DNA from: CAZUTO01 sp964623085
GTDB lineage: Bacteria > Pseudomonadota > Gammaproteobacteria > Pseudomonadales > GM7GCV1
Direction of reading: 5' to 3'
Length of the DNA stretch: 50,216 nucleotides
Assembly: GCA_964623085.1 (NCBI GenBank)
Contig: CAZUTO010000015.1
Location: 1-50,216 of the forward strand
The translations under genes and the position numbers were made by a program. Shown piece after piece: positions 35,532 through 43,801 of this stretch; within the stretch, counting starts at the first letter, position 1; each line of letters starts with the position of its first letter. The notes under the pieces were generated by a model. The model saw nothing but the letters and a program-made list of their open reading frames with translations, was not told the origin of the DNA and did no database searches.

Positions 35532-36129
35532 TGTGTCCCCCTGAAAATTGGGGTAATGGCACTTCTGCGAGTATCGGCTTCTGAAACACGAATATTGTTG
35601 CACCTAGTGCGCAATATCCGTAACACGCCATATCGAATCACATAGCGATTTTGCGAAATAGACAAAAACATGACGCTCCAAAAAGAATTAGAGCACTCAG
35701 AACAACGCATATCAGAAACCCTGCAACAAACTTTCGACTCAAAAAATTCGAAGTGACGACATCGTTCTAACTCCCAACAAAGATATTAAGAGCGAGGAGA
35801 TAGTCTCTCAGCCGACTCATATTAGACTCAACACAAGCATCGATCGGCAGCCAATTCGAACTTCATTAGACTTGTGAAGATTATCATAAAAGCGTCTTGG
35901 GCTAGGAGCAGACCGACGAATAGCAATAGTTGTTATACCAATGACTAGGCGTCTCCAATGAAATATTAGACGTAGTTCTAATAATTTCTGTGATTTCGTC
36001 AAATTTGCACGTCTTTTAATGCTGAACTAGTGTTTATAGCTTCATAACGCCACTAAAAATGCCGACATATTTTTACCGAATTGACGGCGAAAACGAGTTA
36101 TGATTCCCAGATAATACGATGTTGGCCTT
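35532..36129. other. Gene-poor divergent region between two GGDEF-EAL genes
   Basis: About 600 bases without a convincing gene. It should contain the promoters of both flanking genes. A 28-codon frame at 35670-35756 (plus strand) has no Shine-Dalgarno. No RNA gene, long repeat or recognisable gene remnant is visible. Confidence 0.6.
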
Positions 36130-38376
36130 ATGAAACTTAGCTCTCGATTAACACTCTATTTTGCCCCTCTGCTATTGGTGTGCTATCTGCTCATTGCCAT
36201 ATCCACTTATGGTTCACAGCGCACCATTGCGCTATCCCAAGCTCAGACAGAGCTCGATGCACTCGTCAATCAAATCCAAGTACAAATCGACGGCAACCGT
36301 CTGTCACTGATCGAATTTCTTAACAGGCTCCCGTCCAGTGCCGAGTTAATATCAAATGCCAATGATGAATCAGCGTTGGCAGAATCGATAGAACCTACGG
36401 CAGTCGCTTTTGGAAGCAATCTTTCTGTCGCCATCTTGGCCAATGGAGAAACAATTTTTCAGTATCGTCATCAGGCCGATGACTCACCAATGCCAGATCA
36501 GGACATTCATCAATCGCTACTGAGAAACCCCATCACGCCAGATTGGCATGTTAATCGCGACCTCATGCTAGCGACGATAGTTGTGGCGCGCCCAGCACAA
36601 ATGCCTGAAAACGAATTGGGTGAACGACAGGTCGCGCTGATAGTGAATGAACTTGGACAAAGCTGGAACAGTATCGAAGAAACATACCAAGCTAAGCTAA
36701 ACGTTAGCATTGACCCTATAGATCAAGATAGCCATACATTAGCAACTAGCCACCCGATGCAATCGGGCGGTTTTCTAAATATTCAGGCAAATAATAGCTA
36801 TGTAAACGCACTGCTAAAGCCGCTTTTTTTCGCGCATTTCGCGGGATCTTTTCTGTTGTTTTTAGCGACATTACTCGCCTTGAGTATTACCGTTAGAAGA
36901 CAGATCGGACTACCTCTCAAAACACTGACAACCGATCTTGCAAATCTTTATAAGGGCGACATACCAAAACTCCAGGAATCGAAAAGAAACGATGAGATTA
37001 GCGTGCTTACAAATCGTTTTAGTACCCTGCATAAAGAACTGGCTGAAACCTATGAGCAAAGCCGAATCCTGGCCGAATATGATCCGCTGACAAGTCTCCC
37101 CAATCGCAGCACCTTTTACACTCAGACAGAAGAGGCACTGCGCACCGCAGCCTTATATGAACAGGATATCCGGTTACTTTATATCGATCTCGACAACTAC
37201 AAACAGGTCAACGACAAGTTTGGTCACGATATGGGAGATGAATTGCTCATCGATTTTTCTCGACGCCTGACTACAGCGCTGCACAACAAATTTGGTGATA
37301 AGACATTTTTTGCCGCTCGACTCGCTGGTGATGAGTTTGCAGTCGTCTTACCTCCCGACACGAAAGAGCCTGATGTCGACAAAGTATGCAAAGATATTCT
37401 CAAGCTCTTTGACGGAGGCTACTGGTTTGCGCGCGGCCGTTTTGCCGTAACCTTAAGCATCGGTATTGCGACTTACCCTATTGATGGCAAGAATGTTAGC
37501 GAGCTCATTTCAAATGCAGACCTTGCGATGTATCAAGCAAAAGAAGCCGGAAAAAATCAAAAGGCCGTCTATTCGCAAGATCTAGCAGCCCGCTCACGAT
37601 ACCTAGATGATCTAGAAAGAGAGCTTCGCAGAGCAAACTTCGACGATGAATTTCATCTCACGTACATGCCTATTTTTGATGCCAATCAATCTATTATCTC
37701 CTGCGAAACACTACTGCGCTGGACCTCGCCTCAGCTAGGAGAAGTAAGTCCTCTAGATTTCGTACCGGTAGCAGAGACTTGCGGACTATTCATTCAAATC
37801 GATCAGTGGGTCATCCAACACGCATTCTCGGACTTCCGTCGTCTGCGCAACTGCTTTGGTTCCGACTTTCGACTAGCCATCAATCTATCTAGCGCAGAGT
37901 TGCAATCGAATGACATACTTGGCTACATCAAAGAACAATTTTCTTTGCATGGTATCCAGCCCTCTGCCATTGAGTTTGAAATGACGGAGACTTTCGCTAT
38001 CTCTCAACACTTACTAGATGGCGGTCTGCTCTATAAGCTTGCAGAGCTGGGCGTTCATATATCACTAGATGACTTCGGAACGGGCTTCACATCCATGCTG
38101 CAGCTGGTTGAATACCCCATTCAAACGATCAAGCTCGACCGAACGTTCATCTCTCGACTAATGAAATCGGACAGACAAAATCTACTGCCAGCTTTAGTTG
38201 AGCTATGTCATGCACAGAACCTTAAAGTGACAGCGGAAGGCATTGAAAACCAAGAAATCGCTGATGCAGTCATAGAAGCTGGGTGCGATTATTTACAGGG
38301 CTTTCACTATGCCAAACCAACTCGCTTGGAAGAATTAGAGAAAATCTATAATAAGGAACTTGCTGTAGTCGTTTAG
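36130..38376 (+). CDS. Membrane-bound GGDEF-EAL protein with variant signatures
   Basis: A 748-residue protein. A transmembrane helix at about 8-28 and another near 228-252 flank a periplasmic region of about 200 residues. HAMP follows (about 253-305), then GGDEF (signature AGDEF, 399-403, in RLAGDEFAVVL) and EAL (signature ETL, E526-T527-L528). AGDEF retains the catalytic Asp-Glu and is active in known cyclases. In the EAL domain NLS, EFEMTET, LDDFG, KLDR and AEGIEN are present, so phosphodiesterase activity is plausible. It is divergent from the other GGDEF-EAL gene and the two share architecture but not close sequence in the sensor part. Confidence 0.92.
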   Translation: MKLSSRLTLYFAPLLLVCYLLIAISTYGSQRTIALSQAQTELDALVNQIQVQIDGNRLSLIEFLNRLPSSAELISNANDESALAESIEPTAVAFGSNLSVAILANGETIFQYRHQADDSPMPDQDIHQSLLRNPITPDWHVNRDLMLATIVVARPAQMPENELGERQVALIVNELGQSWNSIEETYQAKLNVSIDPIDQDSHTLATSHPMQSGGFLNIQANNSYVNALLKPLFFAHFAGSFLLFLATLLALSITVRRQIGLPLKTLTTDLANLYKGDIPKLQESKRNDEISVLTNRFSTLHKELAETYEQSRILAEYDPLTSLPNRSTFYTQTEEALRTAALYEQDIRLLYIDLDNYKQVNDKFGHDMGDELLIDFSRRLTTALHNKFGDKTFFAARLAGDEFAVVLPPDTKEPDVDKVCKDILKLFDGGYWFARGRFAVTLSIGIATYPIDGKNVSELISNADLAMYQAKEAGKNQKAVYSQDLAARSRYLDDLERELRRANFDDEFHLTYMPIFDANQSIISCETLLRWTSPQLGEVSPLDFVPVAETCGLFIQIDQWVIQHAFSDFRRLRNCFGSDFRLAINLSSAELQSNDILGYIKEQFSLHGIQPSAIEFEMTETFAISQHLLDGGLLYKLAELGVHISLDDFGTGFTSMLQLVEYPIQTIKLDRTFISRLMKSDRQNLLPALVELCHAQNLKVTAEGIENQEIADAVIEAGCDYLQGFHYAKPTRLEELEKIYNKELAVVV

Positions 38377-38523
38377 CTAGGCCACTGTCATATCAAACTG
38401 CCCTGTCATGTTGCTACAACAACTTTGCTCCCGCGTTTTCGTCTCATCAAAAATAGTAACTTGAACAAAGTCTGCAACTGATCAATCCTAACTTTCCAAT
38501 CATCAACCAAGGGGTGTGAAAAC

Positions 38524-39396
38524 ATGTGTAATGAGCAGACCGAAAAAGACAACGAACGCTACTTAAAAAAACTTGGCGTCACTCGAAGAAACTTTGGGAA
38601 AATGGGCGCCGGCGCGGCTCTAGCCACTATGCTACCGCCTACGGCCAATGCTCAATCTGTGATTGATCAAGAAGTGATCATAGACACGCCCGATGGAAAG
38701 GCCGATGCTTATTTTGTTCATCCCGCCGCTGGCGCGCATGCTGCCGTTATCATCTGGCCAGATGTAATGAGTATTCGGCCTGCGTTTCGCACTATGGGGA
38801 AAAGGCTAGCTGAATCAGGTTATTCTGTGTTGGTCGTCAATCCATACTATCGCACTCACTTCGGGGAGGTTATCTCCGAGGGCGAAAGCTTCGCAGATCC
38901 AGCGGTAAGAGAAAAGTTGCAACCACACCGCAATGCATTATCGGCGGAAACGACGACGACGGATGGCGTCGCCTACATTAACTGGCTAGATCAGCAGCCA
39001 GCTGTTGATAGTGGTCGTAAGATAGGTGTCACTGGGTACTGTATGACCGGTTCATTCACCATGCGTATTGCTGCGGCTTCCGAACGGATTGGCGCAGGCG
39101 GGTCATTTCATGGTGGAGGCTTAGTCACTAGCTCAGCTGATAGCCCACACCTACTCATTGCAGAGACGAATGCGGGGTTTCTTATCGCTATTGCAGAAAA
39201 CGATGACGCCAGCGAACCCGATGTGAAAAATGTGCTTCGTGAAACCTTTGACAGCAACGGCAAAGAAGGCGAAGTCGAAGTGTATGCCGACACCATGCAC
39301 GGATGGTGTCCTCTAGATTCGCGTGTATACAACGAGGAGCAAGCCGAACGCGCTTGGAGCCGCATGCTGGCATTATTCGAAAGAAAACTAGCTTAG
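38524..39396 (+). CDS. Tat-exported dienelactone hydrolase family protein
   Basis: A 290-residue alpha/beta hydrolase. A twin-arginine signal TRRNFGKMGAGAALATML (R21-R22), with cleavage near ANA-Q44, predicts export folded through Tat. The dienelactone hydrolase triad is visible: nucleophile C173 in GYCMTG, an aspartate at 227/228 in AENDD and H259 in TMHGW. Classic family members open dienelactones in aromatic degradation, but exported homologues have unknown substrates. A good Shine-Dalgarno (AAGGGG) precedes the ATG. It ends at a bidirectional hairpin terminator facing a small secreted-protein gene. Confidence 0.9.
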   Translation: MCNEQTEKDNERYLKKLGVTRRNFGKMGAGAALATMLPPTANAQSVIDQEVIIDTPDGKADAYFVHPAAGAHAAVIIWPDVMSIRPAFRTMGKRLAESGYSVLVVNPYYRTHFGEVISEGESFADPAVREKLQPHRNALSAETTTTDGVAYINWLDQQPAVDSGRKIGVTGYCMTGSFTMRIAAASERIGAGGSFHGGGLVTSSADSPHLLIAETNAGFLIAIAENDDASEPDVKNVLRETFDSNGKEGEVEVYADTMHGWCPLDSRVYNEEQAERAWSRMLALFERKLA

Positions 39397-39405
39397 ACGA
39401 TTAAA

Positions 39406-39436
39406 ACAGGGCGAAGATAAATTCTCGCCCTGTCTC
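39406..39436. terminator. Terminator after the dienelactone hydrolase gene
   Basis: ACAGGGCGA (39406-39414) pairs with TCGCCCTGT (39425-39433) around a 10-base loop. T-rich sequence follows on the plus strand and TTTT on the minus strand, so it may serve both directions. Confidence 0.7.
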
Positions 39437-39499
39437 TTTATATCCTTACTCTTGTATACCCTTAATTGAACAGCTCGACGAAAGACTTGCTGTACTCAG

Positions 39500-39901
39500 C
39501 TATTCTGCGAAAACGCGCAAGCGACCACTTTCTACCTTAGTCATGTCTACCGTTAAACGGTCCGGTGTCCAACCATGCACTAAGTCATGCGCTTCAATAT
39601 ACAACGTGGTTTGGTCCGCAGGAATGGTGATGCCACTTTCTGAGCGAGCAAATGGTTGCTCGTCTTCATGAGGATGCAAAAGCACTCGTTCACCAAGTAC
39701 CTCTCCATTTGGATCTACCACCCGCCATTTATCAGCATAGTGATCCCAACCACTATCATCATGTAATAGCACTACATTGACGGTCCATGTCCCATCGCCA
39801 TCTTGGACAAACTCTGCACCTAAGATATCAACATCATCAGCGCTCGAAAACGCAGATATTGCCAACAGTAGTGTAGCTAAACCGAATCTATGCAGTTTCA
39901 T
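39500..39901 (-). CDS. Small exported protein, conserved hypothetical type
   Basis: A 133-residue protein with a signal peptide (cleavage near SSA-DD, residue 21). The mature part looks like a small beta-sandwich with conserved features DGTWTVNVVLLHDDSGWDHY, LGERVLLHPHEDEQPF and HGWTPDRL; several His, Asp and Trp residues could bind a ligand or metal. I recall similar short exported proteins in other phyla but know no function or name. The ATG at 39901 has AGGAG seven bases upstream; a GTG one codon earlier is less likely. It lies 30 bases downstream of the exported methyltransferase-like gene start, head to tail with the same orientation but transcribed before reaching other genes. Confidence 0.75.
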   Translation of the reverse strand: MKLHRFGLATLLLAISAFSSADDVDILGAEFVQDGDGTWTVNVVLLHDDSGWDHYADKWRVVDPNGEVLGERVLLHPHEDEQPFARSESGITIPADQTTLYIEAHDLVHGWTPDRLTVDMTKVESGRLRVFAE

Positions 39902-39931
39902 CACTATACTCCTAGAATTGTCCTATATTTT

Positions 39932-40666
39932 CTATTGAGGTTTCCTTGCACGGATTAAGAATCGATCTGTGTTTCGTGCGAGCGATTCATCACGCATATG
40001 CAAGCTGTGATCATCATTAGGGTTATCCAGAACATCGGATCGCGCTTCTACAACAAATCCCGCAGCTTCCAACAATTCTACGGCGCTCGCCGTCTCTATT
40101 CTATGCAGCTCTGCGTTGTCGTATTCAGGAGAGCCTTCATGGTCAATAACGGCTACCAAACCACCTGGCTTGAGTGAGTCATAAATGGCGCTTAAAAATT
40201 GCAATCCGCTTTCGCGAGAGCGGTTGGCAGGATCGTGCAGATTAAGCGCTGTCCAAGCCGCATCCATCTGGCCATCTAACCCATAGCCTTCCGTATCTGA
40301 CACTATTGATTCTATTTGCGGATAACGAGCTATTTTTGCCGATAGGGCTGGTGCAGAACGATCTGCAAACCGAGGGTTATTCTGTGCAACAACTCGTCCT
40401 TCAGGGCCCACAGCTGCAGCGAGAACTTCGCTATACCAACCACCCCCTGCTGATACATCTAGCACCGACATACCGGTTTCGATACCAATAAAAGCCACTG
40501 TATCCAAAGGCTTGCGTAGTTCATCACGCGCCTGATCTTCAGCTTCACGCTCAGGATGAAGCAAAGCCGCTGTAATACGGTCCGATACGTCGTCAGCCTG
40601 TGAGGTGCTGGCAAACAAAAGGGAAAAACCAATTAGACCAGATAGGACCTTGCTTACGTAATTCAC
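39932..40666 (-). CDS. Exported class I SAM-methyltransferase-like protein
   Basis: A 244-residue protein with an N-terminal signal peptide (cleavage near SQA-DD) followed by a class I methyltransferase fold. Motif I is VLDVSAGGGWYSEVLA, followed by GPEGRVVAQNNP, WTALNLHDP (motif IV region) and KPGGLVAVIDH (motif VI region). Methyltransferases need cytoplasmic SAM, so an exported version is odd; it may bind another ligand or be inactive. The GTG at 40666 is preferred to the GTG at 40675, because GAGGGG lies eight bases before it. The next gene downstream (30 bases) encodes a small exported protein, and they probably share a message. Confidence 0.82.
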   Translation of the reverse strand: MNYVSKVLSGLIGFSLLFASTSQADDVSDRITAALLHPEREAEDQARDELRKPLDTVAFIGIETGMSVLDVSAGGGWYSEVLAAAVGPEGRVVAQNNPRFADRSAPALSAKIARYPQIESIVSDTEGYGLDGQMDAAWTALNLHDPANRSRESGLQFLSAIYDSLKPGGLVAVIDHEGSPEYDNAELHRIETASAVELLEAAGFVVEARSDVLDNPNDDHSLHMRDESLARNTDRFLIRARKPQ

Positions 40667-40832
40667 GATATACACCCCTCAGAAAACGGTCAATATAACT
40701 CAAGAATTCGGCGAGTTATGTGAAAAAAAGATAATAGATTTAGGAATACCAATGAGATCAGATGTTTAGCCAAGATAACCAGAAAAGTGCTCAGCTAAAA
40801 CGCGATCGGACCTGATAAGACATACTGCAATA

Positions 40833-40871
40833 TAAAAAAAGCTGGGTGCACCACGAATAGCACACCCAGCT
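40833..40871 (-). terminator. Terminator after the EF-hand gene
   Basis: On the minus strand AGCTGGGTG (40871-40863) pairs with CACCCAGCT (40848-40840), followed by a run of seven T. It lies about 20 bases after the EF-hand stop codon. Confidence 0.88.
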
Positions 40872-40891
40872 ATGTTATAGGTATGGCGAGA

Positions 40892-41215
40892 CTATTGAGC
40901 CATACCCATGCCACCACCCATAGCTCCACCCATGCCACCACCGGTACCAGCTGCAGCGAACTCTTCTTCAGTCACGCTACCGTCGCCGTTTCCATCGATG
41001 TTAGCCATAATCGCGTCGCCACGATCTGGGCTGAATGTCATCACTTCTTCTTTGGAAATCGTACCATTTCCATCAGTATCAAGAGATGCAAAAGTTGGAC
41101 GCTCGCCACCTGCGCCGCCACCCATGCCGCCGCCACCGCCGCCCATGCCTTGTGCATAAGCGTTTCCAGCAAATGCTGCGAGTACTGAAGCTGCAATTAA
41201 TATTGTCTTTTTCAT
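40892..41215 (-). CDS. Exported EF-hand protein, Gly/Met-rich
   Basis: A 107-residue periplasmic or secreted protein. A signal peptide (cleavage AYA-QG near residue 21) is followed by a Gly/Met-rich stretch (23-37). Two canonical EF-hand calcium loops follow, DTDGNGTISKEE at 46-57 and DGNGDGSVTEEE at 74-85, and then a second Gly/Met-rich tail. All calcium-coordinating positions look filled. It could buffer or sense calcium in the envelope; methionines may also bind copper, though that is speculative. The ATG at 41215 is chosen over the GTG at 41227. It is monocistronic with its own terminator. Confidence 0.85.
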   Translation of the reverse strand: MKKTILIAASVLAAFAGNAYAQGMGGGGGGMGGGAGGERPTFASLDTDGNGTISKEEVMTFSPDRGDAIMANIDGNGDGSVTEEEFAAAGTGGGMGGAMGGGMGMAQ

Positions 41216-41254
41216 AGTGTTTCTCACTTAAATAACTTTTTGGCTTTAATAAAG

Positions 41255-41293
41255 GAGATCAATCTCTCCACCTTCTCAAGCGCAATCGCGCTT
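41255..41293 (-). repeat. Two hairpins between the TPR and EF-hand genes
   Basis: AAGCGC-AATC-GCGCTT (41278-41293) and the adjacent GGAGA/TCTCC hairpin (about 41254-41269) lie in the 178-base gap. On the minus strand the second hairpin is followed by TTTATT. They may end the TPR lipoprotein transcript or structure the EF-hand leader. Confidence 0.4.
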
Positions 41294-41393
41294 CTCACGG
41301 AGAGAAGTCTAAACTAGCTCGGCTGAGAGAATCATGCGTTTTCAGCAAACTTAACCATTCTTTTCATTTGCGAAAGTCTCTTATCTTTTCTAA

Positions 41394-43769
41394 CTAGAGG
41401 CTTTGTAGCACCTGTTCGGCTTCACTCCGACCGTCAAAATCACCTTTCTCCAGCGCTATTTCAAGCTGCTCTTTGGCCAGCGCCGTTTGACCATTGCCGT
41501 AGTAAGCCATGCCCAGATGGTAGTAATATTCTGCAGAATCTCCGCCTCGTTCTATCGCCAACTCTGCCAAGGAAATACTTCTGTCAAAATTACCCAATCG
41601 GTATTGCAGCCATGAAGCTGTATCAATAAGTTGTGGCTGATCTGATGCATCAAAGCCTCGTGCAAGCGATATCGTTCTTTCCAAATTCTGCGGCGTATTC
41701 AACTTATCCAAATAAAGCATGGCAAGGTTATTTTCTACGAATATCGAGTTGTCACTAACATCTAATGCGAGCTCATAGGCTTTGGCTGCGAGCTCATACT
41801 CTTCCAGAGCTGTTTGATGGATAGCCTCAGCAATGTATAAATCAACATCGTCATTCGATTGCTCTCGACCCAATTGGTATAAGCCAAATGCCTTTTCGTT
41901 ATCCGATAATTGTCTGGCCACAGCAGCCAACTTAATGTAGCCATTGCTGCGATCAGGCGAGATATCCACAACTGTCTGATATGAAGCTTCTGCTTTATCC
42001 AGAGCATTCTGACTCAAATAAAGATCGCCCAATAACTCATGTGCCTGCGCATGCTTTGGCACCCGTTCTGTATGCGCCAGCAAATAATTTTCCGCTTCCC
42101 CCAGCTGCCCTTGCTCAGCATATATCCGGACCAAGAGATCAAGCGGCTCCACAGATCGACCATCCAATTCCAAGCTATTTTTAAAAGAAAACGCAGCCTG
42201 CTCAGACTCATTCTGCATCAAATACACACGCCCCTGAAGATAGTGCCCGAGCGCAGCAGTCGCATCCGTCTCAATCAAAGGCAGCACCGTATCGTGTGCT
42301 TCAGCCCAGCGTGACTGTCTAGAAAAAACTTCAACAGCCACCTGATTGGCTGCTACATTTTCTGGTTGAATGAGTAACACTCTATCTACCAAACGCTCGG
42401 CCAAATCTAGATTCCCATTCTGAAGTTCAATTCGTGCGAGGGCTATGGATGCTGGCAAATTCCCAGACTCAATAGTTAGCACTTCACGATAGCTATCAAC
42501 AGCGAGATCTCTTGCATTATCTTGCATATAAGATTGAGCCAATAACAAACGGGCACCGACATCCGTTGGGTCATATTTTAATATCGCACGCAAATCGACG
42601 ATCGCAGTATCGATATCGTTATTAGCCAATGACAACCTAGCTCTCGTCAAAAGAGCCTGAGTGTTCTCCGGCTCAATTTCGAAAATTTCTTCAAGCATTA
42701 CCTCCGCTTGCTCTTGGTCACCGACTGCCAACTCTATTTCAACTAGGAGGTTAAGCGCAAGTACGGAATCTGCACCATCATCATCCGATGCGATCTGATC
42801 ATAAACAGACTTAGCTTCATCATATGATTCTTGCCCAACATAGAGCTCGGCAAGAGCAAAACGAAGCTCTGTAACATCAGGATCTTCCTCAAGATAGGAC
42901 TTTAACGTCGACTCTGCTTCTTCTACACCCTTCCAATATCCTCGAAACTGAACAAGAGCAAGCTTGGTGTCAACATTGTCTGGATTAATATCAACAACCT
43001 CTAGCAAAAGCGCTTCAGCCTGATCAATTTCTTGTTGCTGTTCATAATAATTAATGAGTTGAGCATAAAAAAACAAATTCTCGGGGTTATCGGCAATCAG
43101 AGCACGATATTCTTCAACCACTTCTTCTACTCGACCCTCCTCCTTGAGGACTCCAATCTTAAGTACTCTAAGTGTCGTATTGTCATCGTGCGCTTCCAAA
43201 CCTTCGCCTATCAATGTTAGCGCCCGCGCGGGATCTTCCTGTCGATAGATCTGGGACAATATAGCAATAGCGCCCACGTGCCTTGGAACAAGATCTAATG
43301 CCATATTCGCTTCACGAGTCGCTTCTTCAATCTTGCTTTGCTGGTAATACACGCTGCCCAAAATAACGTGCGCGTCTGCATTTTCCGGGTCAATAGCAAA
43401 CACTTCATCGGCCTGCTCTATCGCATTTTCAAAGAGCCCATTCGCATATAGCATTTGACCAAACTTAATACGTGCTTCAATAAAATTGGGGTCAAGCTGA
43501 ATAGCCAAATTAAGATTGCCAAACATCTGTTGCCAGTTTTGGTCTTTTTCATGCAAAAGTGCATGCAAATAGCGGCCCTCAGCGAAGTCTTCATCTATTT
43601 GGAGCGCATTCCTAACCTCAACGGTCGCCTTTTCATAATTACCTTCATCATAAAAAGCCTGTGCCCGGTCAAAATATTTAAGTTTTCTCTCTTCCCCGCC
43701 GGTGCAACCCATAAGAACCGCAACGATCGAAAAAACACCTATCCATCTTAAATCAATACACTTTTTCAT
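41394..43769 (-). CDS. TPR-repeat lipoprotein of the exosortase/EPS locus (PrsT type)
   Basis: A 791-residue predicted lipoprotein. The signal peptide ends in lipobox LMGC, with lipidated C22. The rest is almost entirely tetratricopeptide repeats, about 20 of them (for example YDEGNYEKATVEVRNALQID and YYQQSKIEEATREANMALDL). Length, lipobox and repeat content match the PEP-CTERM/exosortase-system TPR lipoprotein PrsT, thought to help exopolysaccharide assembly or protein sorting at the envelope. AGGGG lies seven bases before the ATG. It is the last gene of the minus-strand exosortase cluster, 32 bases after the WecA-like gene. Confidence 0.85.
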   Translation of the reverse strand: MKKCIDLRWIGVFSIVAVLMGCTGGEERKLKYFDRAQAFYDEGNYEKATVEVRNALQIDEDFAEGRYLHALLHEKDQNWQQMFGNLNLAIQLDPNFIEARIKFGQMLYANGLFENAIEQADEVFAIDPENADAHVILGSVYYQQSKIEEATREANMALDLVPRHVGAIAILSQIYRQEDPARALTLIGEGLEAHDDNTTLRVLKIGVLKEEGRVEEVVEEYRALIADNPENLFFYAQLINYYEQQQEIDQAEALLLEVVDINPDNVDTKLALVQFRGYWKGVEEAESTLKSYLEEDPDVTELRFALAELYVGQESYDEAKSVYDQIASDDDGADSVLALNLLVEIELAVGDQEQAEVMLEEIFEIEPENTQALLTRARLSLANNDIDTAIVDLRAILKYDPTDVGARLLLAQSYMQDNARDLAVDSYREVLTIESGNLPASIALARIELQNGNLDLAERLVDRVLLIQPENVAANQVAVEVFSRQSRWAEAHDTVLPLIETDATAALGHYLQGRVYLMQNESEQAAFSFKNSLELDGRSVEPLDLLVRIYAEQGQLGEAENYLLAHTERVPKHAQAHELLGDLYLSQNALDKAEASYQTVVDISPDRSNGYIKLAAVARQLSDNEKAFGLYQLGREQSNDDVDLYIAEAIHQTALEEYELAAKAYELALDVSDNSIFVENNLAMLYLDKLNTPQNLERTISLARGFDASDQPQLIDTASWLQYRLGNFDRSISLAELAIERGGDSAEYYYHLGMAYYGNGQTALAKEQLEIALEKGDFDGRSEAEQVLQSL

Positions 43770-43801
43770 TTTTTGCCCCTAACCCTGATCCGTTAATTCA
43801 A

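Noticed and set aside
35670..35756. A 28-codon open frame in the gap between the two GGDEF-EAL genes
   Set aside because: No Shine-Dalgarno, no recognisable features and a length expected by chance.
38385..38409. Two CTGTCAT words upstream of the dienelactone hydrolase gene, a possible Pho box
   Set aside because: They are 18 bases apart, not 11 or 22, so they do not fit the phase of PhoB repeats.
40883..41188. Open frames on the plus strand opposite the EF-hand gene, rich in His/Ser/Thr or Pro
   Set aside because: They are antisense reflections of the Gly/Met-rich codons. The minus-strand gene has a signal peptide, EF-hands and a terminator.
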